DNA of 64,000 nucleotides from Streptomyces silvae (GTDB lineage: Bacteria; Actinomycetota; Actinomycetes; Streptomycetales; Streptomycetaceae): positions 62,001 through 126,000 of the forward strand of contig NZ_JAERUC010000080.1 of assembly GCF_016745505.1 (NCBI RefSeq), given 5' to 3'. Positions 32,698 to 45,744 of the stretch are shown here, piece after piece. The notes under the pieces are model-generated. The model made no database searches and was not told the DNA's origin. It was given only the letters and a program-made list of their open reading frames with translations. The position numbers were made by a program, and so were the translations under genes. Numbering within the stretch: the stretch's first letter is position 1; every line of letters begins with the position of its first letter.

Positions 32698-33832
32698 GCT
32701 GGCCCTCCATCAGGGATACGAAGCGGTCGAAGAGGTACGCGGCGTCGTGCGGGCCCGCGGCTGCTTCGGGGTGGTACTGGACGCTGAAGGCCGGCTGGTC
32801 GAGCAGCTGCAGTCCTTCGACGACCTGGTCGTTCAGGCATACGTGGGAGACCTCGGCGCGGCCGAAGTCCGTGTCGGAGACCTTGTCGAGCGGGGCGTCG
32901 ACGGCGAATCCGTGGTTGTGCGCGGTGACCTCGACCTTTCCGGTCGTGCGGTCCTGCACGGGCTGGTTGATGCCGCGGTGGCCGTACTTCAGCTTGTAGG
33001 TGCCGAAGCCGAGCGAGCGGCCCAGGATCTGGTTGCCGAAGCAGATGCCGAAGAGCGGGGTCTTCCGCTCCAGGACGCCCCGCATGAGGGCGACGGGGTG
33101 GTCGGCGGTGGAGGGGTCGCCGGGGCCGTTGGAGAAGAACACTCCGTCGGGCTGCACGGCGTACACCTCGTCGAGGGTGGCGGTGGCGGGCAGGACGTGC
33201 ACCTCGATGCCGCGCTCGGCCATGCGGTGCGGGGTCATGCCCTTGATGCCGAGGTCGATCGCGGCGACGGTGAACTTCTTGGTGCCGACGGCGGGGACGA
33301 CGTACGCCTCCTTGGTGGCGACCTCGGCCGCGAGGTCGGCGCCCTTCATCTCGGGGGCCTGGCGCACCTTGGCGAGGAGCACGCCCTCGTCCTCGACGGC
33401 GTTGCCGGAGAAGATGCCGACGCGCATCGCGCCGCGCTCCCGCAGGTGGCGGGTGAGCGCGCGGGTGTCGATGCCGCTGATGCCGACGACGCCCTGGCTC
33501 GCGAGCTCCTCGTCCAGGGACCGGCGCGAGCGCCAGTTGGAGGGGGTCCGGGCGGGGTCGCGGACGACGTAGCCGGAGACCCAGATCCGTCCGGACTCGG
33601 GGTCCTCGTCGTTCACGCCGGTGTTGCCGACGTGCGGGGCGGTCATGACGACGACCTGGCGGTGGTACGAGGGGTCGGTCAGCGTCTCCTGGTAGCCGGT
33701 CATGCCGGTGGAGAACACCGCCTCGCCGAAGGTCTCCCCCACGGCCCCGTAGGCGCGGCCGCGGAAGGAGCGGCCGTCCTCCAGGACGAGTACGGCGGGA
33801 GCTTGTGCTGCTCCCCGGGTGGAGATCGTCAT
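32690..33832 (-). CDS. carA: Carbamoyl-phosphate synthase small subunit (glutaminase)
   Basis: The protein has 380 residues from ATG, overlapping the PH-like gene stop by 4 nt. The N-terminal domain has '[20 protein letters not shown]'. The class I glutaminase has its Cys in '[20 protein letters not shown]' and the His-Glu pair in '[16 protein letters not shown]'. The nucleophile-elbow sequence has Asn where many enzymes have His (GICLGHQ). It supplies ammonia to CarB. Confidence 0.97.
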
Positions 33833-34446
33833 CGTGCGGTGCCTTCCGTCGTGCTGGTGGTGGTGCTGGTGAGGTGGTCACCGGCTGCTGCGCCGGTGAG
33901 GTGGTTGACGGCGTCGACCCAGGCCGGGTGCTCGGCCGCGTGGTCGGAGCGGAAGCCGGAGTCGATCAGCCGGTCGCCGAGCGCCCAGGTGATGACCAGC
34001 AGGCCGCCCTCGGGCAGGACCTTGCCGGCGAGCGCCTTCTCCAGCCTGGCCTCGCGCAGTGCGGCGGCCGGTACGAAGAAGTCGGCTGCCCCGGGGCGTA
34101 CGACGTCGAGGCCCTGCTCGGTGAGGGTCATCTCGACCCTGCTGCGGGTGCCGAGGCCGTGCGCCACGATCCGGTCGAGCCACTGGCCCGCGGTCGTCGA
34201 GGCGTGGTAGCGGCCGGTCAGTGTGAGCAGCTTCTCACCGTCCGCGAACCCGTCGGGGGTGGTCGCGAGCTCGGGCAGGCCGGACTGCAGGCTCCCCCGC
34301 CACTTCCATCCCTGGCGCATCAGCCAGTAGACGAAGGCGATGAGGACGACCAGTCCGAGGACCCAGCTGATGCGGGCGGACCAGTCCGTCACTTCGGCCG
34401 ACTTCTCTTCGGCGGCCAGCTGGTACAGGCGGTTGAGTGTTGTCAC
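33829..34446 (-). CDS. Membrane-anchored PH-like domain protein of the pyr operon
   Basis: The protein has 205 residues. The GTG start overlaps the pyrC stop by 4 nt (GTGA). One N-terminal membrane helix, '[18 protein letters not shown]' (about 26-43), is followed by a soluble domain ('[20 protein letters not shown]', '[20 protein letters not shown]', '[20 protein letters not shown]') assigned from memory to the PH-like family that sits between pyrC and carA in actinobacteria. Function is unknown. Its fixed, translationally coupled position suggests a link to pyrimidine synthesis or to the cell-envelope pool of its products, but that is inference. Confidence 0.8.
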   Translation of the reverse strand: MTTLNRLYQLAAEEKSAEVTDWSARISWVLGLVVLIAFVYWLMRQGWKWRGSLQSGLPELATTPDGFADGEKLLTLTGRYHASTTAGQWLDRIVAHGLGTRSRVEMTLTEQGLDVVRPGAADFFVPAAALREARLEKALAGKVLPEGGLLVITWALGDRLIDSGFRSDHAAEHPAWVDAVNHLTGAAAGDHLTSTTTSTTEGTAR

Positions 34447-35729
34447 GCGAGCTTCCCGTCGACGACCGTGGCACGGCCCCGCAGGAAGGTGTGGGTCACT
34501 CGGCCGGGCAGCTCGCGACCCTCGTACGGAGTGTTGCGGCTGCGGGAGGCGAAGCCCGCGGGGTCCACAGCTCCACGGTATGCCGGATCGACCAGGGTGA
34601 GGTTGGCGGGCTCACCCGCCGAGACGGGCCGGCCGTGTCCTTCGAGCCGGCCGATGGCCGCGGGGCGGGCCGACATGCGGTCGGCGACGCCCGCCCAGTC
34701 GAGGAGACCGGTGTCCACCATCGTCTGCTGGACCACGGAGAGCGCGGTCTCCAGGCCCACCATGCCCATGGCGGCGGCGGCCCACTCGCAGTCCTTGTCC
34801 TCGTGCGGGTGCGGGGCGTGGTCGGTGGCCACGCAGTCGATGGTGCCGTCGGCGAGGGCCTCGCGCAGGGCCATGACGTCGGCCTCGGTGCGCAGCGGCG
34901 GGTTCACCTTGTAGACCGGGTTGTAGGTCCGTACGAGCTCGTCGGTGAGGAGGAGGTGGTGCGGGGTGACCTCGGCGGTGACGTTCCAGCCCTTGGACTT
35001 GGCCCAGCGGACGATCTCCACGGAGCCGGCGGTCGACAGGTGGCAGATGTGCACCCGGGAGCCGACGTGCGCGGCGAGGAGGACGTCGCGGGCGATGATC
35101 GACTCCTCGGCGACGGCGGGCCAGCCGCCCAGGCCGAGCTCGGCCGAGACGATGCCCTCGTTCATCTGGGCGCCCTCGGTGAGGCGGGGCTCCTGGGCGT
35201 GCTGGGCGACGACGCCGTCGAAGGCCTTCACGTACTCCAGGGCGCGGCGCATGATGACCGCGTCGTCGACGCACTTGCCGTCGTCGGAGAAGACCTTCAC
35301 CCCGGCGGCGGAGTCGTGCATGGCACCGAGCTCGGCGAGCTGCTTGCCCTCCAGGCCGACGGTGACGGCGCCGATCGGCTGCACGTCGCAGTAGCCGGAC
35401 TCCTTGCCGAGCCGCCAGACCTGCTCGACGACGCCGGCGGTGTCGGCGACCGGGAAGGTGTTGGCCATGGCGTGCACGGCGGTGAAGCCGCCGACCGCCG
35501 CGGCCTTGGTGCCGGTGAGGACGGTCTCGGAGTCCTCGCGGCCGGGCTCGCGCAGGTGGGTGTGGAGGTCGACGAGGCCGGGCAGCAGGATCTGCCCCGC
35601 CGCCTCGATCACGGTGGCGTCGCCGGCCTCGATGCCGGTGCCGGTCCGCGTGATCGTCTCGCCGTCGATGAGGACGTCCTGCGGCTCGCCGCCGAGGACC
35701 TTCGCACCGCGGATCAGGATCTTGCTCAT
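34443..35729 (-). CDS. pyrC: Dihydroorotase
   Basis: ATG at 35729 gives 428 residues; the longer open frame upstream is antisense-like sequence inside pyrB. The class I zinc site is 'GLVDLHTHLREPGREDSETV' (HxH), with further ligands in 'HICHLSTAGSVE' and 'CVATDHAPHPHEDK' (Asp). It closes carbamoyl-aspartate to dihydroorotate. The start is 2 nt from the pyrB stop. Confidence 0.97.
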   Translation of the reverse strand: MSKILIRGAKVLGGEPQDVLIDGETITRTGTGIEAGDATVIEAAGQILLPGLVDLHTHLREPGREDSETVLTGTKAAAVGGFTAVHAMANTFPVADTAGVVEQVWRLGKESGYCDVQPIGAVTVGLEGKQLAELGAMHDSAAGVKVFSDDGKCVDDAVIMRRALEYVKAFDGVVAQHAQEPRLTEGAQMNEGIVSAELGLGGWPAVAEESIIARDVLLAAHVGSRVHICHLSTAGSVEIVRWAKSKGWNVTAEVTPHHLLLTDELVRTYNPVYKVNPPLRTEADVMALREALADGTIDCVATDHAPHPHEDKDCEWAAAAMGMVGLETALSVVQQTMVDTGLLDWAGVADRMSARPAAIGRLEGHGRPVSAGEPANLTLVDPAYRGAVDPAGFASRSRNTPYEGRELPGRVTHTFLRGRATVVDGKLA

Positions 35730-35731
35730 GG

Positions 35732-36748
35732 TTACTTGTTCTCCTCGGTACGGGCGGAGGCGGAGGGCAGGGCGGTCTCGGAACCGCCCAGCAGCAGGTA
35801 CAGGACGGCCATGCGGGTGGAGACGCCGTTCGCGACCTGTTCGACGGCGGTGCAGCGGTCGGAGTCGGCGACCTCGGCCGTGATCTCCATGCCGCGGACC
35901 ATCGGGCCGGGGTGCATCACGATGGCGTGCTCGGGCATCCGGGCCATGCGCTCGCCGTCCAGGCCGTAGCGGCGGGAGTACTCGCGCTCGGTCGGGAAGT
36001 AGGCGGCGTTCATCCGCTCGCGCTGCACACGGAGCATCATGACCGCGTCCGACTTCGGGAGCACGTCGTCGAGGCGGTAGCTGACGTCGCAGGGCCACTG
36101 CTCGACGCCGACGGGCACGAGGGTGGGCGGGGCCACCAGGGTGACGTGCGCACCGAGCGTGTGCAGCAGGTGCACGTTGGAGCGGGCCACACGGCTGTGC
36201 AGGATGTCGCCGACGATCGTGATCCGGCGGCCTTCGAGGTCGCGGCCGATCCCCGCGTCGGGCCCGACCAGCCGGCGGCGCATCGTGAACGCGTCCAGCA
36301 GTGCCTGGGTGGGGTGCTCGTGCGTGCCGTCGCCGGCGTTGACGACGGCGCTGTCGATCCAGCCCGAGGTCGCCAGGCGGTACGGGGCCCCGGAGGCGCC
36401 GTGCCGGATGACGACCGCGTCGGCGCCCATGGCCTCCAGGGTGAGGGCGGTGTCCTTGAGCGACTCGCCCTTGGAGACGGACGAGCCCTTCGCGGAGAAG
36501 TTGATGACATCGGCGGAGAGGCGCTTGGCGGCGGCCTCGAAGGAGATCCGCGTCCGGGTCGAGTCCTCGAAGAAAAGGTTCACGACCGTTCGTCCACGCA
36601 GAGTGGGAAGCTTCTTGATCGGCCGGTCGGCGACCCGGGCCATCTCCTCGGCGGTGTCGAGGATCAGGACGGCGTCGTCGCGGGTGAGGTCTGCGGCCGA
36701 GATGAGGTGACGGGGGGACCTGGGGTTGTCGCCGGGAGGGCGCAGCAT
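35732..36748 (-). CDS. pyrB: Aspartate carbamoyltransferase catalytic subunit
   Basis: ATG at 36748 behind GGAG gives 338 residues. The carbamoyl-phosphate motif is '[16 protein letters not shown]', and other residues lie in '[15 protein letters not shown]', '[17 protein letters not shown]' and '[12 protein letters not shown]'. It joins carbamoyl phosphate and aspartate, the committed pyrimidine step. No pyrI regulatory gene is present. It lies 92 bp downstream of pyrR. Confidence 0.97.
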   Translation of the reverse strand: MLRPPGDNPRSPRHLISAADLTRDDAVLILDTAEEMARVADRPIKKLPTLRGRTVVNLFFEDSTRTRISFEAAAKRLSADVINFSAKGSSVSKGESLKDTALTLEAMGADAVVIRHGASGAPYRLATSGWIDSAVVNAGDGTHEHPTQALLDAFTMRRRLVGPDAGIGRDLEGRRITIVGDILHSRVARSNVHLLHTLGAHVTLVAPPTLVPVGVEQWPCDVSYRLDDVLPKSDAVMMLRVQRERMNAAYFPTEREYSRRYGLDGERMARMPEHAIVMHPGPMVRGMEITAEVADSDRCTAVEQVANGVSTRMAVLYLLLGGSETALPSASARTEENK

Positions 36749-36840
36749 CTGGGAGTCTCCGTGAAGGGTGGAGGGATCAGGCAGGCAGGCGTGCGGAAGC
36801 AGCCGTGCGGCCCGGAGGGGCGGCACGGGACGTGACTCGG

Positions 36841-37460
<620 letters not shown>

Positions 37461-37570
37461 ACGTTAAAGGACGTCGAAATTGCGTCATCCACGTTACCAG
37501 GGCTTGTGCGAGGCCCTGGCCCCGCCCCCGGGAGGCCGCAGTCCGGACCTTTCGGCTTGACGCAGCCAAG

Positions 37571-37598
37571 TAACGCTGCGTAACCTCACAGTGAGTTA
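37571..37598. promoter_or_regulatory. Two BldD boxes in the bldD promoter
   Basis: TAACGCTGCGTAA (37571-37583) matches the BldD consensus TNACNC(A/T)GNGTNA perfectly. TCACAGTGAGTTA (37586-37598) matches with one change. They lie 49-76 bp upstream of the bldD start, as expected for the known autorepression. Confidence 0.75.
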
Positions 37599-37646
37599 CC
37601 AGCCACGCGGCCCAGCCGCAGAATGTTCCAGCGTCCGGGGAGCCTT

Positions 37647-38147
37647 ATGTCCAGCGAATACGCAAAGCAGCTCGGGGCCAAGCTCCGCGCCATCCGCACC
37701 CAGCAGGGCCTCTCCCTCCACGGCGTGGAGGAGAAGTCGCAGGGCCGCTGGAAGGCCGTCGTGGTCGGTTCCTACGAGCGCGGCGACCGCGCCGTGACCG
37801 TTCAGCGCCTTGCCGAGCTGGCCGACTTCTACGGCGTCCCGGTGCAGGAGCTCCTGCCCGGCACGACCCCCGGCGGTGCCGCCGAGCCCCCGCCGAAGCT
37901 GGTCCTCGACCTGGAGCGCCTCGCCCACGTGCCGCCGGAGAAGGCCGGACCGCTGCAGCGTTACGCGGCGACGATCCAGAGCCAGCGCGGCGACTACAAC
38001 GGCAAGGTGCTCTCCATCCGCCAGGACGACCTGCGCACCCTGGCCGTGATCTACGACCAGTCGCCCTCGGTCCTCACGGAGCAGCTGATCAGCTGGGGCG
38101 TGCTGGACGCCGACGCGCGTCGCGCGGTCGCCCACGACGAGGGCTGA
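37647..38147 (+). CDS. bldD: Developmental master regulator BldD
   Basis: ATG at 37647 behind GGGGAG gives 166 residues. The N-terminal XRE-type HTH is 'LGAKLRAIRTQQGLSLHGVE' to 'SYERGDRAVTVQRLAEL'. The C-terminal domain carries the c-di-GMP signature RxD-x8-RxxD as 'RGDYNGKVLSIRQDD' (about 113-127). With c-di-GMP bound, BldD dimerises and represses sporulation genes during vegetative growth. It is divergent from pyrR, and its own promoter holds BldD boxes. Confidence 0.97.
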   Translation: MSSEYAKQLGAKLRAIRTQQGLSLHGVEEKSQGRWKAVVVGSYERGDRAVTVQRLAELADFYGVPVQELLPGTTPGGAAEPPPKLVLDLERLAHVPPEKAGPLQRYAATIQSQRGDYNGKVLSIRQDDLRTLAVIYDQSPSVLTEQLISWGVLDADARRAVAHDEG

Positions 38148-38168
38148 CCCGCCCCACCCAGACACCTA

Positions 38169-38208
38169 CGCCGGACCGGCGGGGCCCTCGGGCCCCGCCG
38201 GTCCGGCG
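38169..38208 (+). terminator. bldD terminator
   Basis: CGCCGGACCGGCGGGGCCC (38169-38187) and its reverse complement (38190-38208) give an up to 19-bp stem with a tiny loop. It is followed by GTTTTCC-type T residues, 22 bp past the bldD stop. Confidence 0.75.
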
Positions 38209-38237
38209 TTTTCCGTGTTCCGGCCGGGCCGGTACGC

Positions 38238-38275
38238 CGAAGGGCCCACGGTCGCGTGCGACCGTGGGCCCTTCG
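38238..38275. terminator. Second hairpin between bldD and nusB
   Basis: CGAAGGGCCCACGGTCGC (38238-38255) is the reverse complement of the bases at 38258-38275. It lies 24 bp past the nusB stop and probably ends the leftward nusB transcript. Confidence 0.65.
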
Positions 38276-38298
38276 TTCGGCTCGATGCCGCCGGGGGG

Positions 38299-38730
38299 CT
38301 ACTGCTCCCGGCGGAGGTTCGGCTTGAGGTCCTTGAACCGGGCCAGCAGGCCGTTCACGAAGGTCGGGGAGTCGTCCGTGGAGAACTCCTTGGCGAGCTG
38401 GACCGCCTCGTCGATCACCACGGCGTCCGGCGTCGAGTCCATCCAGATCAGCTCGTACGCCCCGAGCCGCAGGATGCTCCGGTCGACGACCGGCATGCGG
38501 TCGATCTCCCAGTCCACGGCGTAGGTGACGATGAGGTCGTCGATGCGGTCCGCGTACTGCGCGTACCCCTCGACCAGCTCCATCGTGAATTCACCGACCG
38601 GCGGCTGACGGTCGTCGGTCCGCGAGAGCCGTACCCAGTCCGCGAGGACCGTCTGCACGGACTCACCGCGCTGGTCGGCCTCGAAAAGGATCTGGAAGGC
38701 GCGCTTGCGGGCCTTGTTCCGGGCAGCCAC
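38299..38730 (-). CDS. nusB: Transcription antitermination factor NusB
   Basis: The protein has 143 residues from GTG and is all helical. Typical stretches are 'ARNKARKRAFQILFEADQRG' (Arg-rich RNA-binding N-terminus), 'EIDRMPVVDRSILRLGAYEL' and 'VVIDEAVQLAKEFSTDDSPT'. With S10 it binds boxA RNA and supports rRNA transcription. It starts 2 nt after the efp stop, the conserved efp-nusB pair. Confidence 0.96.
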   Translation of the reverse strand: MAARNKARKRAFQILFEADQRGESVQTVLADWVRLSRTDDRQPPVGEFTMELVEGYAQYADRIDDLIVTYAVDWEIDRMPVVDRSILRLGAYELIWMDSTPDAVVIDEAVQLAKEFSTDDSPTFVNGLLARFKDLKPNLRREQ

Positions 38731-38732
38731 GG

Positions 38733-39299
38733 TTAGCTGTTCACCCGGCCGAGGTAGTCGCCCGTACGGGTGTCGACCTTGATCTTCTCGCCGGTGGTGA
38801 TGAAGAGCGGGACACCGATCTCGTAGCCGGTCTCCAGGGTGGCGGGCTTGGAGCCACCGGTGGAGCGGTCGCCCTGCACACCCGGGTCGGTGTGCTGGAT
38901 CGTCAGCTCGACCGCGGCGGGCAGCTCGACGTAGAGCACCTCGCCCTCGTGCTGGGCTACGGAGGCGGTGAAGCCCTCGATCAGGAAGTTGGCGGCGTCG
39001 CCGACGGCCTTGCGGTCGACCATCAGCTGGTCGTACGTGTCCATGTCCATGAAGACGAAGTACTCGCCGTCCATGTACGAGAACTGCATGTCGCGGCGGT
39101 CGATGGTGGCCGTTTCGACCTTCACGCCGGCGTTGAACGTCTTGTCGACGACCTTGCCGGAGAGCACGTTCTTGAGCTTGGTGCGCACGAAGGCGGGGCC
39201 CTTGCCGGGCTTGACGTGCTGGAACTCGACGACGGACCAGAGCTGGCCTCCGTCGAGCTTGAGCACCAGGCCGTTCTTGAGGTCGTTCGTGGAAGCCAC
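38733..39299 (-). CDS. efp: Elongation factor P
   Basis: GTG at 39299 gives 188 residues, full length. The first KOW-like domain holds the functional tip as '[17 protein letters not shown]'; two OB domains follow ('[20 protein letters not shown]', '[20 protein letters not shown]'). EF-P rescues ribosomes stalled on polyproline. The PGKGP loop matches the actinobacterial subgroup reported to work with an unmodified lysine, and no epmA-like modification gene is in the window. Confidence 0.96.
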   Translation of the reverse strand: MASTNDLKNGLVLKLDGGQLWSVVEFQHVKPGKGPAFVRTKLKNVLSGKVVDKTFNAGVKVETATIDRRDMQFSYMDGEYFVFMDMDTYDQLMVDRKAVGDAANFLIEGFTASVAQHEGEVLYVELPAAVELTIQHTDPGVQGDRSTGGSKPATLETGYEIGVPLFITTGEKIKVDTRTGDYLGRVNS

Positions 39300-39372
39300 G
39301 GTTGCGGAATCTCCTGGACTGAAGCTGGTGGACGACAAAGGATGCGCGCCGGAGCCTCCGCGAGGAGTTCCC

Positions 39373-40479
39373 CTAGAGCGCGAGCAGCTCCTTGGTCGTA
39401 ATGGTGAGTAGCTCGGGTCCGCCGTCCGCCTCGGGGCGTACGACGAGCGTGTCATCGATCCGGACACCGCCCCGGCCCGGGAGGTGGACCCCCGGTTCGA
39501 CGGTGACCGGCACGCAAGCGTCCAGTTTACCCATGGCTGCCGGTGCCAACTGCGGGTCCTCGTCGATTTCGAGCCCGACCCCGTGCCCGGTGCTGGGCTG
39601 GAGGCACTCCGAGTGACCCGCCGAGTCCAGGAGATGGCGGGCCGCGTGGTCCACGTCACGGTAGGCGGCGCCGGGTACGAGAGCCTCCCGTCCGGCCCTC
39701 TGAGCGGCGAAAACAAGGTCGTAGAGCTCGATCTGCCAGTCCGCGGGGCTGGTCCCGATGACGAAGGTCCGGCCGATCTCGCAGCGGTAGCCGCGGTAGT
39801 TCGCCCCCAGGCAGACGGAGAGGAAATCGCCTTCCTCGACCCTGCGGTCGGTGGGCCGGTGGCGGCCGAGACCGGAGTGGGGGCCGGTCCCCACGGAGGT
39901 GGCGAAGGCCGGGCCGTCGGCGCCGTGGTCCACCAGCCGGCGCTCCAGCTCCAGGGCGAGGTGGCGTTCGGTACGGCCCACCAGGATGGATTCGAGGAGC
40001 TCCCCCAGCGCCTGGTCGGTGATCTCGGCGGCGATCCGCAGGCAGGCGATCTCCTCCTCGTCCTTCACGAGGCGGAGCTGCTCCACCGTGGTGCCGAGGT
40101 CGCCCAGGCGCAGGCGCGGGGCGACGGAACTCATGGCGCGGTGGCGCGAGACCGTCAGGTCGTGTTCCTCGACCGAGAGGGAGTCGACGCCCAGGCCGCC
40201 GGCGAGACCGGCCGCCGTGACGACCGGGTCGCTGTCGGCGTCGGGCAGGACGGTCAGCCGAAGGGCCTCGTCGGGGCGCCCGTGGGCGGGGTCGCCCGTC
40301 AGGGCGCGGGGGCAGAGCAGGACATCCTCGCCGGGGCCGAGCAGCAGCACGGCGCCGGGCGGGGCCCCGCCCGCGAGATAGCGGACGTTGGCGGGGCGGG
40401 AGACCAGGGCGGCCGCGGATCCGGCGGCGGCGTACCGGTCACGCAGCAGCCCGCGTCGGACGGCGTACACCTCTGACAT
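39373..40479 (-). CDS. pepP: Aminopeptidase P family (M24) protein with altered metal-ligand positions
   Basis: The protein has 368 residues. The creatinase-like N-domain (1-130) and pita-bread C-domain are recognisable, and its place before efp is where actinobacteria keep a PepQ/PepP gene. Reading the five dimetal positions: the first Asp is Cys-223 ('[13 protein letters not shown]'), the second is Glu-234 ('YRCEIGRTF'), His-299 is kept ('[11 protein letters not shown]'), Glu-328 is kept ('[10 protein letters not shown]'), and the last Glu is Asp-342 ('[10 protein letters not shown]'). Three of five therefore differ. It may be a peptidase with changed metal use, or inactive. The Xaa-Pro specificity is inferred only. 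Confidence 0.85.
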   Translation of the reverse strand: MSEVYAVRRGLLRDRYAAAGSAAALVSRPANVRYLAGGAPPGAVLLLGPGEDVLLCPRALTGDPAHGRPDEALRLTVLPDADSDPVVTAAGLAGGLGVDSLSVEEHDLTVSRHRAMSSVAPRLRLGDLGTTVEQLRLVKDEEEIACLRIAAEITDQALGELLESILVGRTERHLALELERRLVDHGADGPAFATSVGTGPHSGLGRHRPTDRRVEEGDFLSVCLGANYRGYRCEIGRTFVIGTSPADWQIELYDLVFAAQRAGREALVPGAAYRDVDHAARHLLDSAGHSECLQPSTGHGVGLEIDEDPQLAPAAMGKLDACVPVTVEPGVHLPGRGGVRIDDTLVVRPEADGGPELLTITTKELLAL

Positions 40480-40559
40480 GTTTCCGAGCCTACGAGCGCG
40501 CGGCGGGCCCCGCCCGGTCAGCGCACCCGACCGGGAAAAGGGCCGGTGGACCGCGGCTG

Positions 40560-41375
40560 CTACCAGGCGGGCGGGCTGGCTATGGAGCGCGCCAGGACGT
40601 CGTCGAGGACCCGGGCGGTCGTCTCGACGTCGTAGGTGGAGTTGTCGATGATCGGCAGCCCGGAGCCGTACCAGCCGGCCATGCGGCCGTGGATCCGGGC
40701 GACCTCCTCGTCGGAGAGTCTGCGGTTCCCGCTGCGTGCCGCGTTGCGCTCCAGGACGACCTCCAGGCCGGGCAGGAGGACCACGGGCAGCAGTCCCGGG
40801 CCCACGTGGCGCTTCCAGCCGCCGAGGCCGACGACGGGCCGGTCGGGGAAGACGGCGTCGTCGAGGATGCAGGAGATGCCGTTGGCGAGGAAGTTACGGG
40901 CGGCGAAGCCGCAGGTGCGCCGGGCCAGGCGGTACTGCGCCTCGGAGTGGTCGTTCCAGCCGGCCTGCGGGTCGGCGAAGCCGGAGCAGACCCATTCGCG
41001 GACGTCGTCCAGGGAGACGTGCGCGGTGGGGACCCGGCGGCGGCCCGCCCAGAGCTTGGCGACCGTCGTCTTGCCGGCTCCGGCGGGCCCGATCAGCAGC
41101 ACGGCCAGGGTCGCGGCGCCGGTGCCCGGCTCGGCGGGCGGCGCGGGCAGCGGCACGGGGCCGCCGGGCGGCAGCTGGATGTGCCCCGTGGTCTCCCGGG
41201 AGGGCGGCACGGGGGCGTGCTGGGGCGCGGGCGCCTGGGGCTGCGGCCCCGGTGCCATGGGAGGGGGCGGCGGCCCCGCTTGTCCGGGGTGGCCTGAGTG
41301 CTGGGCCTGGTGCGTCCACGGCCCGTTCCCGGGACCCTGGGGCGGCGGCAGCGGGGCCCCCACTGCGTGCTGCAT
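40560..41375 (-). CDS. P-loop NTPase/kinase-like protein with Pro-rich N-terminus
   Basis: ATG at 41375 gives 271 residues; a TTG at 41423 is an alternative that adds 16. The first about 85 residues are Pro/Gln/Gly/His-rich and probably disordered. Walker A is 'LAVLLIGPAGAGKTTVAKLW'. The rest resembles small-molecule kinases and AAA_33 proteins ('VSLDDVREWVCSGFAD', 'CILDDAVFPDRPVV', 'RNAARSGNRRLSDEEVARIH'). It probably phosphorylates a small molecule or protein, but the substrate is not evident. It lies between aroQ and pepP on the same strand. Confidence 0.8.
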   Translation of the reverse strand: MQHAVGAPLPPPQGPGNGPWTHQAQHSGHPGQAGPPPPPMAPGPQPQAPAPQHAPVPPSRETTGHIQLPPGGPVPLPAPPAEPGTGAATLAVLLIGPAGAGKTTVAKLWAGRRRVPTAHVSLDDVREWVCSGFADPQAGWNDHSEAQYRLARRTCGFAARNFLANGISCILDDAVFPDRPVVGLGGWKRHVGPGLLPVVLLPGLEVVLERNAARSGNRRLSDEEVARIHGRMAGWYGSGLPIIDNSTYDVETTARVLDDVLARSIASPPAW

Positions 41376-41494
41376 CCGGTGCCACTCCGTCTCGTGCAGG
41401 CAACTGGCGCTGGTCGACGGCAACCGTACCTCCCCCGGCCGCCACGCTGTGAACGGGCGGGGGAGGCACGAAGTGCCCGGTGTCGGTCGGCCTG

Positions 41495-44762
<3,268 letters not shown>

Positions 44763-44910
44763 CGGTGCTCCTCATGCTCGCGCCTGTAACTGCAACGGCG
44801 CGACCGGGTGCGCGGCCCTGGCCCGCCGCCCCCGATCCTCCCACGATCGGAAGGGCCGCCCTGCCGCCGGTCCAGCAGACGGACGGTGTCGGGCCCGTTT
44901 CCGGGCGGGT

Positions 44911-45744
44911 CTACCGGCCTTCCCGTGCCGCGAGCGCCTGCTCGCCCGCCGCGCGCATCACCGCGAGGGGCGCGGCGCGTCCGGTCATCTGTTCGACCTG
45001 GAGAACCGCCTGGTGGACCAGGAGGTCGAGGCCGCCGACCACCGCTCCCCCGGCCGCCGACCAGCGTGCGGCGAGAGCCGTCGGCCAGGGCTCGTACAGC
45101 ACGTCGAACAGGGTGCCGGGTGCCGTGGGGACCGCGTCCGCCAGTGTGTCCGTGGTGCCGGCCGGGGTGGTGGCGATCACCAGGGGGGCGCGCAGGGCCT
45201 CTGTGGCCTCCGCCCAGTCCGCGATCCTGACGTCCACACCGAGGCGTTCGCCCCAGCCACGCATCTCGTCGGCCCGCGCCGCGCTGCGCACGTAGGCGGT
45301 GACCGGTCCGGTGCAGACCACCGAGAGCGCGGCCAGCGCCGAGGAGGCCGTGGCACCGGCGCCCAGGACGGCGGCGGACTCGACCTTCTCGACCCCGCGT
45401 TCGTGCAGGGCGGCGACCATCCCGGGGATGTCCGTGTTGTCACCGAGGCGGCGGCCGTCCTCGGTGAACACGACCGTGTTGACCGCCTCGACCGAAGCCG
45501 CCGTATCGCTGACGCTGTCCAGCAGCGGGATGATCGCCCGCTTGAGCGGCATGGTCAGGGAGAGCCCCGCCCAGGAGGAGTCCAGCCCCTCGACGAAGCC
45601 GGGGAGGGCCGCCTCGTCGACGTCGAAGCGCTCGTAAGACCAGTTCTCCAGGCCGAGCGCCGCGTACGCGGCGCGGTGCAGGGCCGGGGAGAGGGAGTGG
45701 GCGATGGGCGAGCCGAGTACGGCGGCCCTGCGGGGTGTACTCAC
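44911..45744 (-). CDS. aroE: Shikimate dehydrogenase
   Basis: The protein has 277 residues; the GTG start overlaps the mltG stop by 4 nt. The substrate domain shows 'AAVLGSPIAHSLSPALHRAA', 'GLSLTMPLKRAII' (catalytic Lys) and 'GDNTDIPGM'. The nucleotide motif 'AAVLGAGATASSALAALSV' departs slightly from the usual GAGGAxRA. It reduces 3-dehydroshikimate to shikimate with NADPH. Confidence 0.94.
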   Translation of the reverse strand: MSTPRRAAVLGSPIAHSLSPALHRAAYAALGLENWSYERFDVDEAALPGFVEGLDSSWAGLSLTMPLKRAIIPLLDSVSDTAASVEAVNTVVFTEDGRRLGDNTDIPGMVAALHERGVEKVESAAVLGAGATASSALAALSVVCTGPVTAYVRSAARADEMRGWGERLGVDVRIADWAEATEALRAPLVIATTPAGTTDTLADAVPTAPGTLFDVLYEPWPTALAARWSAAGGAVVGGLDLLVHQAVLQVEQMTGRAAPLAVMRAAGEQALAAREGR

